A DNA stretch of 64,000 bases, from the NCBI RefSeq assembly GCF_000003855.2, contig NW_003101660.1, forward strand, positions 62,001 to 126,000. Direction: 5' to 3'. Source of the stretch: Blastomyces gilchristii SLH14081. Lineage: Eukaryota > Ascomycota > Eurotiomycetes > Onygenales > Ajellomycetaceae. A program made the position numbers and the translations under genes. Of this stretch, positions 13,214 through 23,726 are shown one piece after another. Numbering within the stretch: the first letter of the stretch is position 1; every line of letters begins with the position of its first letter. A model generated the notes under the pieces. The model had not been told where the DNA came from and made no database searches. It was given only the letters and a program-made list of their open reading frames with translations.

Positions 13214-14525
13214 TCAAAGCTCATCCCGTTTTCTATCCCCCACCTTCTCCTCTTTCTCCCCATACCACCCACCCACATCCTCCTTAGCACCCAGCTTGAC
13301 CATACTAGTAATAATCTCAAACGCAGCCTGGGCAGCTGCGAGAGCCGTAACCTCCCCAGCGGTATCATAACTGGGCGAAACCTCCACAATATCAGCGCCC
13401 ACAAGGTTCAGCTTCTCGATTCCACGCAGGATCCGAATCAGCTCGCGCGTGGTCCACCCGCCGGGTTCCGGCGTACCGGTTCCAGGAGCAATACCCGGAT
13501 CCAGCACGTCGATGTCAAGACTCAGGTAGACGGGCTCATCTGGCGAAAGCCCGACGCGCGATATGATGGTGTCGATAACTCCCTTCGGCCCGATGTCGTC
13601 AATATCGTCTGCATGGATGCGCAGGAACCCCTGCTCGGGCCCCGGATTGGAATAGTCGCCATCATCCAGGCCGGTCAGGCGGGTGCGGAGACCAGCATGT
13701 GCGGAGCTGGTGTTGGAGATTAGCCCTTCGCGGCTAGCTGTGTGGAAAAAGCTACCATGGTTGAAGCGTGATTGGTCGGATGTCCAGTGAGTGGAGTATC
13801 GAGTCGGGTTCCAGGTATCAAGGTGCGCATCAAAGTGCAGGACTGTGATTGGTTTTCCGTAAATCTTATACAAGGCACGTAGGGCCGGTAGGGTGATGCT
13901 GTGGTCACCACCTAGTGCGACAATCCTGGGTTTTCCGCGCGATATGCCTGAGATGGGATTTGGAGCTTTGCGCGTGCCTAGTTCCAGAAAGGCTTCATAC
14001 ATCTGCCGTTCTGCCACGGCATTGTCGAATGGCATAACGGGGACATCGCCGCAGTCAATAATGCGCGCCCAGTTCAGATAGGGGTTGATGGCAGCGCGGG
14101 TGTTGTAGCTATTTCCTGGGAGCTGACGAGCGCTTGCGGCGCGGATGGCGCGGGGCCCAAAACGGGCTCCTGGGCGGTAGGAGACAGAAGTGTCGAAGGG
14201 AACCCCAAGAACAGCGATGTCGTATTGCTCGTCAGGCTCGATGAGGCATTTTACGTGCTTGAGATGGGCGAAGGTCGAAACCCCAGAAAAGCTCCACTGA
14301 CAAGATGATTTTTTAAGATTAGAACAGGTCCCAGCGGAGGTAATTGCGCGAAGGCAGAATGGACAGGCGTATAATTACCTCCTGATCCCATTTCTTCAGG
14401 AGCTCTTCTCTGCGTTTGATTGGGATCTCCTCATTGTCATGATGCTCGTGTCCATCATGTGCATTGACAGAGCTTATATGAAGGAGCAACCCAGCTAGGA
14501 TGCTTGTCCAGCCTCGAAGCAACAT
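13214..14525 (-). CDS. Agmatinase-like ureohydrolase, secretory, C-terminal RDEL
   Basis: Arginase/agmatinase-family hydrolase; the family cleaves agmatine to putrescine and urea with two Mn ions. Two exons: 14525-14379 and 14296-13214 (82-bp intron), giving 409 residues. A signal peptide is clear (about residues 1-22, core ILAGLLLHISSVNA). It is followed at once by a His-rich stretch HDGHEHHDNEE. Metal motifs are GGDHS (about 178-182), FDAHLD (about 204-209) and SLDIDVLDP (about 308-316), so the catalytic set is intact. WSFSGVSTFAHLKHV and PGTGTPEPGGWTTRE are typical of fungal agmatinases. The protein ends KRDEL, which looks like an ER retrieval signal. Export from the cell is therefore not certain, and residence in the ER is as likely. 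Substrate specificity (agmatine versus a related guanidino compound) is inferred from family only. Confidence 0.92.
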
Positions 14526-14954
14526 TTTGTGTGTCTCAAGCTGCAGATGCTACAGTTTCCTCTGCAGATACTGGAAAGGGACGAGAAAGCTGGACGCCAT
14601 GACAACAGAGAGCTGGCCTACATTGCTTGTATTGCCCCCCTCTCGCGATGGGAAGCCGAGGAGAGCGGCAAACAGCGTCTCCGATTGGAAGGTTAGCCGT
14701 CGCGGGAGTGGGAGGGGGGAGTGCCGAGCATGAGCATGAGTCAGCAATCGGAGTGCTAACTAGTTATCCTATCTGAATGCGTATGCAAACACTAATATGT
14801 ACTGTACATCAATCATAGGAAGTTTTGTTGCTTGTTCATTGCCAGGTTATTTAGGTAGGTTTAGACATCTGAATGCTGTATGCTCTTGGATCCTTCACTA
14901 ACCAAACCCGTTGGGAGCAGCATATCACGCCGTGGCACCCGTCCAGCCTAGTGA

Positions 14955-15227
14955 TTAGTGCATTTTCTTCGTGAGATTGCGACCTCGTCGTGCGCGAAGC
15001 CTGTTAACTAGCTCTTCGGTCCTGCTTGGTTCAGGAGGATTCTCATTAGGGTGTAAAAGTGCCAATTCTACTGTTCTTGTATCAGGTGAGGCCGAGGTCG
15101 TATTCCTGTTCTCATATTTAGAAGGGGACGGGACGGCTTCAGAGTAAGTAAACCAATCACCGTGATTGAGTTGAATATGGCATGACACAAAAGGCCTCAT
15201 ACTCATGGTTCCAGGGCTTTTCATCAT
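14955..15227 (-). pseudogene. Possible fragment of a carboxymuconolactone-decarboxylase-like gene
   Basis: Open frame of 90 codons starting with two Met. Its end, SRTEELVNRLRARRGRNL, resembles the N-terminal ELVxRIRARRGG segment of fungal AhpD/CMD-like proteins. In those proteins a L..LDRMLLHSP core should follow, but here the frame stops after KKMH. No continuation was found on the same strand toward 14530. It may be a truncated remnant, an exon of a gene I could not complete, or a chance likeness. Confidence 0.3.
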
Positions 15228-15834
15228 GGAGATGCTGCAGGACGGGAAGCCTTCATTGGGAAAACTAGGTGGTGGTAAATGGCTAGCTCCCGCACAGGTT
15301 GCACTCTACAGTCTACTACTATACGAGGCTGGTCAATGGGGAAATCTCCGTCCTCTGCCTTAAGAGAAAGAGTTTTCTTTTACACGGACACTTGGAGAAC
15401 ATTCCTATTTTTGATTTGTAATTGGTTTGTGTTTGTAATCATTCCGTCTGACTACCCCGCAGTGCAGTGCAGTGGGGAGAAGGAATTCGCGCGTCTAAAG
15501 TATTATTGTTGGGATGCAGCTCATCACCGAACTCAATCCAGGGACAAATCAGCAATCAGGTTGATGGAGGCGTATGGAATGTAACTACTGTGACTTAACT
15601 ATCTGCCATCCAAGCTGCCTAGTTCGAGTGCATCTCATTGTATGAAGGCCAGGAGAATAACTCCCCTGTACAAGACTGCATCTCTCCGTATAAGTTATTC
15701 ACCGCTCTCTATTAATAATATGAATTAGTAAAAACTACAATGCGCTTGAATCCTTCCTTCAAAGAGTTGCACCGCAATCTCATCCAGTGTTGTTCGGCGC
15801 GATCAATTGTCCCGGCTGAAACCTCGGCCGCTGC

Positions 15835-15844
15835 TATAAATAAG
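15835..15844 (+). promoter_or_regulatory. TATA box of the DUF1993 gene
   Basis: TATAAATAAG lies 126 bases before the ATG at 15970. It is followed by a pyrimidine- and CA-rich leader (CACCACCAGCACC...) of the kind seen in well-expressed fungal genes. Confidence 0.5.
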
Positions 15845-15969
15845 AACCACTCTCTGTCCGTTCCCAGGTCGAACAACAATCTTCACCATTCCTCATCGCT
15901 CCCCATAATCTCATTTCCAGGAAATCCTCTCACCACCAGCACCAGCACTACCACTACCACCTTTCCAAC

Positions 15970-16484
15970 ATGCCTCTCAGCACTTACGATGCCAGCATTG
16001 GGCTGCTCCTCAACGGCCTTAACACCCTCAATACAATCCTCGCTAAAGCCGAAGAACATGCCAAAGCCAAGGAACTCAACGTCGATGACTATGTTCCAGC
16101 CAAGCTGTACGAAGACATGTTTGCCCTCGATTTTCAGGTATACATGGCTGTTGATACCGCAACAAAGTGCGTCGCCCGCCTGCTTGGCACTGAACCAGTA
16201 GAGTGGAAGAGGGAAGAGACATCCTTCGCAGCCCTCCAGAAAAAAACAACCGATGCCATCGAAGTCCTCAAGAAGGTGGATCCCGAGGCGGTTGAAGGCA
16301 AAGAGGCCAATACCGTCACGATGGTCATCGGGGCTGGCAAAACCAAGACCCTCCCCGGAAAGGAATACATCACCTCCTACTCGGTTCCGAACTTCTTCTT
16401 CCATCTGCAGATTGCATACGCCATCCTACGACTCAAAGGAGTTCCCGTGGGCAAGCTTGACTACCTATCTTCGTTCTCCTCGTG

Positions 16485-16485
<1 letters not shown>
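15970..16485 (+). CDS. DUF1993 family protein
   Basis: Single-exon gene of 171 residues, MPLSTYDASIGLLLNGLNTL to KLDYLSSFSS. Length and layout fit the DUF1993 family. These are all-helical proteins thought to share the DinB-like four-helix bundle; the biochemical role is unknown. Recognisable family segments are the N-terminal helix after the start Met, LYEDMFALDFQVYMAVDTATKCVARL, and the closing SYSVPNFFFHLQIAYAILRLKGVPVGKLDYL. There is no signal peptide or membrane segment, so it is probably cytosolic. The stop codon TGA (16483-16485) runs straight into a tract of 35 A. Together with the lack of introns this is odd; see findings. Confidence 0.9.

Positions 16486-16520
<35 letters not shown>
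16485..16520. repeat. Poly(A) tract abutting a stop codon
   Basis: 36 consecutive A, the first being the last base of the TGA stop of the DUF1993 gene. Confidence 0.9.
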
Positions 16521-16522
<2 letters not shown>

Positions 16523-17140
16523 CGACCACAGTGGAGATAAGTTTGGCCCTGGGCTGGAGGAGGTTCCCGACCCATGGGCGGCAGGTCTCAGCATGAGATA
16601 TGACGGAATGGGAATTGTCCTAAAAATTGCATGGAAGATGGAAGCTGAGAATATAAATAAATTAACTATACTTTAACTACATGATATAAATCAATTCAAA
16701 CCCTTTTATTGTATTCGTGAATTGTTGCTCAACACGTTGCCAGAAGAGACATCCATCGAAAATCCTACCTGTGTAATTTTGTGTACATGTATGTACAGTA
16801 CATTACATACTATACTAACTTACCTACGGACCGAGTTCCCATGTATGTTTTGCATATCCCCCGATCGATGTCACATGTTTTCCACAAATTACACGATGAA
16901 TCTCGCTAGCTATATAACTAATAAACGCCAAAAATAGCGCCTCCAGGCTCTGGCGCTCTATCACCAGATCAGATCTGATCGAACCTTCGGCTCTTTTAAG
17001 CGCGCTAGCTGTCTTATCCCTTGCGCAATTCCCGACGAAATGATGAATGAATAATAATAGTAACATCGTCCTTTTATAAACATTTTTCGTCGCTGGTACC
17101 CTTAGAACCAACGACCAGCGCATGCCAGAGCAGCGGTGCC
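16521..17140. other. Intergenic region
   Basis: 3' flank of the DUF1993 gene and promoter of the ketoacyl synthase gene. Near 16783-16812 lie GTACATGTA/TGTACAGTACA palindromic pieces resembling those at 57690-57740. I see no gene. Confidence 0.5.
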
Positions 17141-19052
17141 ATGCGCCGGGTCGTAGTTACAGGGCTGGGCGCAGTCTCTCCACTCGGCATCGGTGAGTTA
17201 GTTCCCTGACTTTTAATTTTGCTTTTGGCGTTTCCCGTTTTGGTGGTTTAGAACGCAAACGAAGCATTGGAAATATTCCCCCATTGTGTTCGTGTCCATA
17301 TCCTGAATATTCCCCTCCCCCCCCCCTCCCGCTGTTAGGTGTACGACGAACGTGGAAGCGGCTTCTAGATGGCCACTGTGGCGTCGTTTCGGTGAAAGAC
17401 CGGGATCCGAGATATGCAGATCTGCCTTGCCAGATTGCTGCGCTGGTCCCTCAAGGTCAGAAGAGTGATGGTGGCTGGAGAGTATCGGATTGGTTAAGCC
17501 GTGATGTATGTTGTGGCCCCGATTCTATTCTCTCATAATTTGGCTTTGTATGTCACTGATTTTTTCTTCTTGATATTTTTTTTTTTTTTTTGGCTACAGG
17601 TGGAGAGGAAAACAGCAAAATTTACACAATATGCCCTAGTCGCCACTGAGGAGGCTCTGGCAGATGCGGGCTGGAAGCCTACCAGCCGTGAGCAGAAGGA
17701 AATGACAGTGAGGAATACCGTGCATCGTCACTACTGCGCCAGCGGAAGTAGCCCGTTAACTTCTGCATAGGGCGTATGTTTAGGTTCTGGCATTGGCAAC
17801 TTCGATGAGATTTACGATACGTCTCTCAGTTATGATAAAGGGGTATGTATACACATAATTGCTAGGACTAGTTACGCCAAGCTATATATCAAAATTCTTC
17901 TCATTGTGTTTGTTAACCTTTCATAAATGCGTCTAGGGCTACAGAAAAATTTCCCCCCTCTTCGTCCCCAAGCTCCTCATTAACCTGGGGGCCGGACACA
18001 TCTCGATGAAATATGGATTCTCGGTACGTGGTTACATGAGAATAAATTCCTAATACGGCACTGACTATTTCACATACAGGGTCCCAATCATGCCGCCACC
18101 ACGGCGTGCACGACTGGGGCTCATTCAATCGGCGACGCCTCCCGCTTCATTGCCTGCGGAGATGCAGATGTGATGATAGCCGGGGGAGCTGAGTCGTGTA
18201 TCCACCCATTAGTCTTGGGTGGATTTTCCAGGTGTCGTAGCCTAGCTACTTCATACAATGATTCACCAGAGAAGGCTTCAAGGCCCTTTGATAGGGACCG
18301 GGAAGGATTTATCGTGGGAGAGGGCGCAGCAGTAGTTGTGCTAGAGGTACGTTGCGAGACCGTTCTAACGCTAACATATCATTTTGATTCATTTTTTACA
18401 TGGAATCTGCTAAAGCTGACCTCATACATATAGGAACTTGAGCATGCCAAGTCCCGCAGCGCACATATATACGCCGAGCTGAAGGGATATGGTTGTTCTG
18501 GCGATGCATACCACATGACGGCACCCAAAGAGAGCGGAGAGGGTGCCTTGTTGGCCATGAAGAGAGCGTTAAGGAGTGCCCGGGCCCCTCCTAGCGCAGT
18601 GGATTACATCAATTCACACGGGACGTCGACGATAATTGGAGACGCAGCAGAAAACTTTGCGATCAAAACGCTCCTTCTTGGAAGTGAGGGGAAAGAGAAA
18701 GTTGCCGATATCAATGTCAGCAGCACGAAGGGTGCAATAGGCCATTTACTTGGGGGAGCCGGGGCTATTGAGGCTGTCTTTTCCATTTTAGCGATTCACG
18801 AGGTAAGCCATAGCATAGGATGATCTGTTGTTAGTTAGCCAAGGGCGGGCTGCGGAATGGGTAATTGATTCGCTAAATTTTAACCTGTGACAGAATGTTT
18901 TGCCGCCCACGATAAATCTGGATAACACGACTGAGGAATTTGACTGCAATTACGTGCCCAATATTGCGCAGGAGAGACAGGTCGATGTGGTATTAACGAA
19001 TAGCTTTGGGTTCGGGGGCACGAATAGCAGCTTGTGCTTCGCCCGATATTGA
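17141..19052 (+). CDS. CEM1: Mitochondrial-type 3-oxoacyl-[ACP] synthase (KAS II-like)
   Basis: Condensing enzyme of type II (mitochondrial) fatty acid synthesis, which makes the octanoyl precursor of lipoic acid. Eight exons: 17141-17192, 17339-17505, 17600-17707, 17771-17842, 17937-18023, 18080-18346, 18434-18802 and 18894-19052, giving 426 residues. It begins [16 protein letters not shown], the canonical KAS start. The active-site Cys is in [14 protein letters not shown] (about residue 172). The two catalytic His are in NSHGTST (about 313) and GHLLGGAG (about 355), and the C-terminal NSFGFGGTN is present. All three catalytic residues are kept. Almost no presequence precedes the KAS fold, so mitochondrial import would rest on the first residues or on an upstream start I cannot see. 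Location is inferred from the yeast homologue. Confidence 0.93.
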
Positions 19053-19393
19053 TATCCGGTCGGCTTTTAAGCAGATAACATTTTGCTCTGCCCAGCTTGA
19101 CCTTGACTGGACAGTACAACTGATTGACTGTAAAATAAAGTTTATTACTATATTGCAAACTTCTAACGTCTCGATAATACGTACTATATAATGTCGTACA
19201 CTTACCTATCTTGGGCCGGGAGGAGGACGTTAGGTCACATGATTCGCCTCTTCCTCCAGTTAGATCTTCCGGGGGCAAGTTTTGATCTCCCAAACCCCAA
19301 CAGCATCGCATGGCTATACAAATCCCCATACCCTCCACGAGTAAATAGTATCTTCACCCGAGTCAACAGTTAGCCCAGCCCAGTGATCCCAAG
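19053..19393. other. Short intergenic region / SGF73 promoter
   Basis: 340 bases between the end of the KAS gene and the SGF73 start. No motif stands out. Confidence 0.5.
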
Positions 19394-21166
19394 ATGGCGA
19401 CAAACGGCGCTATAGGCCGAGGTGAGGCTCCCCTTCCCATCCGACCCGCTTGCTTGACCCTTAACCTTGTTCCGATTCCCGCTATTCCCGTCCGCGATCA
19501 TAATTAGCTGTCGCTCAAGCGAAAGACCGGCACTAAATCACCAACTGTTTGCTAACGCTTCATTGCCATCCACCCCCTTTTGGCGTTTAATGGCACAAAC
19601 AGCATCGTCAGTGGCCTCAAGCTCCGGAGCGAGTTTTGTCGATGCATCGGGATACAAGTTTAGTGATAAGGACAATCGGCCCGGAAAGCTCAAGGTTTCC
19701 AAGAAGACGGCCGCTAAGATCGCGAAAGCTGGGAAAAAGGGTTCGGAACAAGTAGGTGAGTGAAAATTTCTATTTCGAGATGCATATCTTCGATTTGCTG
19801 TGAGCTGCGATTCTCTGAACTTATTTACTGTTGCTTCTTTTCATTTACGGCGAACCCAGCTTGCTAACTTTTTGTTCACCTCGACTCTTTGCGTCCAGAA
19901 TCGAAAGAGGGAGACCCTGAATCCCGCGCATCCTCGTCCCCCATCCTCCCTGAAATGGACGAGAAAATCATGGCCACATTTCCCAACGGCAAATTACGAG
20001 AAGCTCAATTGGAAACAGTGATATGCAAACATTGTAAACGACCAGTCTTAAAACAAACGTCCGCAGAGCACATACGAGGCTGCCTTAAAGCTAAACAAGA
20101 GAAAGCGCGAAAGAAGAAAGAAGCTCGTGATGCTGCCAATAGAGCAAAAGAGAAGGCTTTAGGGAAGGACAAAGGGAAGGATGGCGACGATAAAGGCGAT
20201 GACGGGACTGGTCTTGGTGGAGATGATGGCGGCGCGATGAAGGGTCAGAAGAGCGCAAAAAAAAGTGCTGCGGGGGAAGACGGGCCGAAGAAGGGCAAGA
20301 AGCGCAAAGCTGACGGAGATGATGATAAAGATAAGGAGCCAAAGAAGAAGAAAAAGAAAGACGAGCCCAAGCCCAAGGTCCCCAAACCGAAGGGTCCTGT
20401 CGATGTAGAAAAACAGTGTGGTGTCCCTCTCCCCAACGGTGGCCAGTGTGCGCGATCTTTAACATGTAAGAGCCATTCCATGGGTTCTAAACGAGCTGTC
20501 CCTGGACGGTCGTTACCGTACGATATGTTGCTTCAGGCGTATCAGAAGAAGAATCAGGCGCGACAGCAGAGTGAGTACCTATTACTTGTCGACCACTACA
20601 TTTTGTTAACATCGTCAAGCCGTCTTCAAGCTGCTAATGTATACATCGTAGAGGCTGCCATCGATGCGAATGCGCCGATCCACGACGATATAGATGGCAA
20701 TGGGGCAATCGACTCGGATGAGGAGAAAGACACCGTGATGGCAGGCCTTGCTCGGTCGAATCCGCAGCCGCTAATAACCCACCCTCTAATCCCAACGAGA
20801 CGCAAATACCATCTCGTGCGCATGAAGGAGATGCTTTCGCAAGTTCTTGGGGGTACCAGGGGAGGAATCTTTTCCCAGCCACGCGACACGAGCAGTCAGA
20901 GTCAAGGTCAAGGCGGGGGCGGAAGGACAATGTTCCCATCTGATTCTACAAACTTTTCATCATCCCCCACAAGCGCCGTTGACTCCGCCGCGCAATCTGC
21001 GGAGAGCTCGAGAAAGCCTTCCATCTCTCAACAAGCAGCGCAGAATCGAGCTTCCCAGGCCGCTGCTGCTGCCGCTGCGGCAAAGAAGCCCACCGCTACT
21101 GCGTCAGCTGCAACGTCTGCTACAGCTGCTGCTGCGACGACTTCGACAGCTGCAACTGCAGCCTGA
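19394..21166 (+). CDS. SGF73: SAGA complex subunit Sgf73 (ataxin-7 like)
   Basis: Anchors the deubiquitinase module to the SAGA coactivator. I read four exons: 19394-19421, 19603-19755, 19899-20570 and 20652-21166, giving 455 residues. The first short exon (MATNGAIGR) is the least certain. A first zinc-binding segment reads CKHCKRPVLKQTSAEHIRGC. It is followed by a highly charged Lys/Asp linker (roughly residues 115-185). Then comes the SCA7 domain, with KQCGVPLPNGGQCARSLTC, KSHSMGSKRAVPGRS and PYDMLLQAYQKKNQ. The C-terminus is low complexity (Ser/Gln-rich, then Ala/Thr runs). The last intron (20571-20651) is 81 bp, in frame and without a stop, so retention would add 27 residues just after SCA7. 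The SCA7 domain makes the identity firm. Confidence 0.9.
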
Positions 21167-21896
21167 TTTCGCGAATGCTGTACATGTTTTTAATGATGTT
21201 TCATTACTGTTTCTCTTCTCTTTGTAATTACGACAACGTTTTCTCTGGGAATGCCTAGGCATGATATGACTGGTGTAGGTGGGTCATTAAAGGCGTTTCT
21301 GGCGATGGGATGGAATGGGATTTCCGGCGATATGAGAGATGATACCCCAGCCTTTGTATATATTAAGCGATACTCTTTTGCTTCTTTCCGGGATAATGTA
21401 TATTGGTTTCTCTCGGTTGGATATATCTGTGTCCCTAATTAATTACATTACTTTTCTACCATTATGATATTTGGGAAATTTCTAGTAATTCTTAATTTAT
21501 TGTTGGCTTGATGCATCACACCATGTCTCTAATTACTTAAGGAAATATTAATTGATTTTAAAGTATTTAAAACGATGGGCATATTTAGCCACTACCCACG
21601 ATTCATAGCCTCAGGCACCGACTTCTTCATCCCCGACATCAACCCTCCAACACTCAAACAACTAGCTGCTTTTCCGCGACAGAAGCTATCTACCCGTTAT
21701 TTGTAACATTACTTACCGCGCAATTATCCCTCTCTTTACCGACCGTATGTCCCTTCATCATTCCCTATCGCGACTTTCCTAACCCCCGCCCATACGCTTC
21801 ATTCCTGCTTGACCCCTCCCAGCGCAGCCTTTCAAAGGCACCCCAACCCTCCTCCCTCCATCTCTCCGCCCGTCACACTCACGGGAAACAAGCGGC
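21167..21896. other. Intergenic region, capping-enzyme promoter
   Basis: 3' end of SGF73 and a C-rich promoter and leader for the capping enzyme (about 21750-21890). I see no gene. Confidence 0.5.
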
Positions 21897-23201
21897 ATGA
21901 ACAACCTCAACGTCCCCGACCTGGACAAAGTCGGCATAAAAGCCGAGCCACAACTGGCAGACCAATTCCGCAGAGAAGTTGCACATCTTCTAGGCCGCGC
22001 ATCGCTAGGGTTCCCCGGCGCACAGCCCGTAAGCTTTGCCGCGCGACACCTCGTCGAACTACAAAAGGCAGACTACTATGTGGTCGAGAAGACCGATGGG
22101 ATCCGGTGTCTTCTCTACTTTGCCCGCGGGGACCCAGACTCAGACACGCCGGAAATCCACTACCTCATCGACCGCAAGAATGACTATAGATACGTGCCCG
22201 GTCTACATTTCCCGCTCCCGGACGATGATACCTTTCAGAGTTTCCATGTAGATACGATCATCGATGGGGAACTGGTTATCGATACCTACGAAGATGGCTC
22301 GTCACAGCTGAAGTTCTACGTTTTCGACTGTCTCGTGCTGGACGGGACGAGTCTAATGCACCGCACGCTCGATAAACGGCTAGCCTATTTCAAAGAGAAA
22401 GTTCTCAAGCCCTACAACGCCATGTACAAGAAATACCCGTCGGAGAAGCAACACCGCGCGTTCGCCGTGGAGGACAAATCAACCCAATTTAGCTACGGCC
22501 TCGAAATGATGTTCCGCGAAATAATACCCAAGGTGAAGAAAATCCACGGAAACGACGGCCTCATCTTCACCTGCCGCAGCACGCCCTACAAAATCGGCAC
22601 GGATGAGAACACCCTCAAATGGAAGCCGCCGGCAGAGAACTCTGTCGATTTCCGCATGCGTCTGCAATTTCCCCTCGTCGAGCCGGACGAGGCTGACGGC
22701 GGCGACGGCGGCGACGGTGGTGGTACCGCAGAACCCTACCCGGACTACGACGCCATCCCCATCTGCCACCTCTTCGTCGTGCGACGGGCAAACGACTACA
22801 TCCCCTACGCCACCATGCACGTCACCGAGGAGGAATGGGAAGCGCTCAAGGCGATGCAGAAGCCGCTGGACGATTCCATCGTCGAGTGCTACAAGGACGA
22901 GCAGCACCGCTGGCGCTTCATGCGGCTACGCGAGGATAAGGCGGATGCGAATCACATCTCGACGGTCGAGAGTGTGATCGAGAGTATCGAGGATCGGGTC
23001 GATGAGGAAGATTTGATCCGCGCGGCGCCGGCGATTAAGGTGGCCTGGAAGCGGAGGCAGGCTGAGGCGGACATGGCGAGGCATAAGGCTGTGGAGGAGG
23101 AGAGGAGGAGGAGGGGTGTGGTGCCGAACGGAGGGGGTTCGGCGGGGTCCGGAATGAATGGGATTGGAACGGGAGCGAAGAGGAAATTTGAGGGTGAGTG
23201 A
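21897..23201 (+). CDS. CEG1: mRNA capping enzyme, guanylyltransferase subunit
   Basis: Transfers GMP from GTP to the 5' diphosphate end of nascent mRNA; the fungal alpha subunit, separate from the triphosphatase. Single exon, 434 residues. The nucleotidyl motif KTDGIR gives the GMP-accepting Lys at about residue 65. Motif III is in IIDGELV, motif IV in HGNDGLIF and motif V in NTLKWKPP. The OB-fold part follows, containing an acidic Gly-rich insert DEADGGDGGDGGG near residues 261-275. The C-terminal RWRFMRLREDKADANH is the conserved motif VI region. The tail is basic and low complexity (EEERRRRGVVPNGGG...). There is no intron, in contrast to its neighbours. It acts in the nucleus with RNA polymerase II. 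The identification is firm because all motifs are in order. Confidence 0.95.
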   Translation: MNNLNVPDLDKVGIKAEPQLADQFRREVAHLLGRASLGFPGAQPVSFAARHLVELQKADYYVVEKTDGIRCLLYFARGDPDSDTPEIHYLIDRKNDYRYVPGLHFPLPDDDTFQSFHVDTIIDGELVIDTYEDGSSQLKFYVFDCLVLDGTSLMHRTLDKRLAYFKEKVLKPYNAMYKKYPSEKQHRAFAVEDKSTQFSYGLEMMFREIIPKVKKIHGNDGLIFTCRSTPYKIGTDENTLKWKPPAENSVDFRMRLQFPLVEPDEADGGDGGDGGGTAEPYPDYDAIPICHLFVVRRANDYIPYATMHVTEEEWEALKAMQKPLDDSIVECYKDEQHRWRFMRLREDKADANHISTVESVIESIEDRVDEEDLIRAAPAIKVAWKRRQAEADMARHKAVEEERRRRGVVPNGGGSAGSGMNGIGTGAKRKFEGE

Positions 23202-23726
23202 GTTTGGGGGGCCTGATTGGGGATGGAACCTGGCGAGAGATGAGGTTGGGTTGGACAAGGAGAGCCTGGGAAAGGACGCGTGACGAATTGGAATGAAATG
23301 TAAATGTACGCTCTATTATTCTATGTTTTGACTGCTTTCTCTTTTTGGTTTTCGGGCTGCGGGCACTGGTGTTGTGTTTGGTCTCCTCATACGGATATTG
23401 TCATGCTGTTCACTGCTGCTACTAGACATGTCTTGTCGCTTGTGTTTTCCTTTGTTATTTTTCTATCTTTCATTCTTCTATTCCCGGAGACGAGATCTTC
23501 CTGCTAGTCGACCGTGTCCAACGGACCGCTATGTTCGGTATTCCATATTTCTGGATCCATCTTCCATTTTCATCGCAACATAGTTATATAAATAAGTGAC
23601 ATCGATGAAATCCTAGGATAACAACATACACGTTCATGACAAAACATGAAGATTCAAGGTATCGTTCAACCAACAACAAAAAATATACAAAGTGGCGCAA
23701 ACCTGAATCTGGCAAATCCCACTGAC
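23202..23726. other. Convergent intergenic region
   Basis: Shared 3' flank of the capping enzyme (+) and DNA ligase (-). I see no gene. Confidence 0.5.

Larger units (their letters stand above)
14526..15969. other. Intergenic region with a possible gene fragment
   Basis: This is upstream of agmatinase (-) and of the DUF1993 gene (+). Apart from the open frame at 14955-15227, listed separately, and a TATA element at 15835 I see no gene. Confidence 0.5.
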
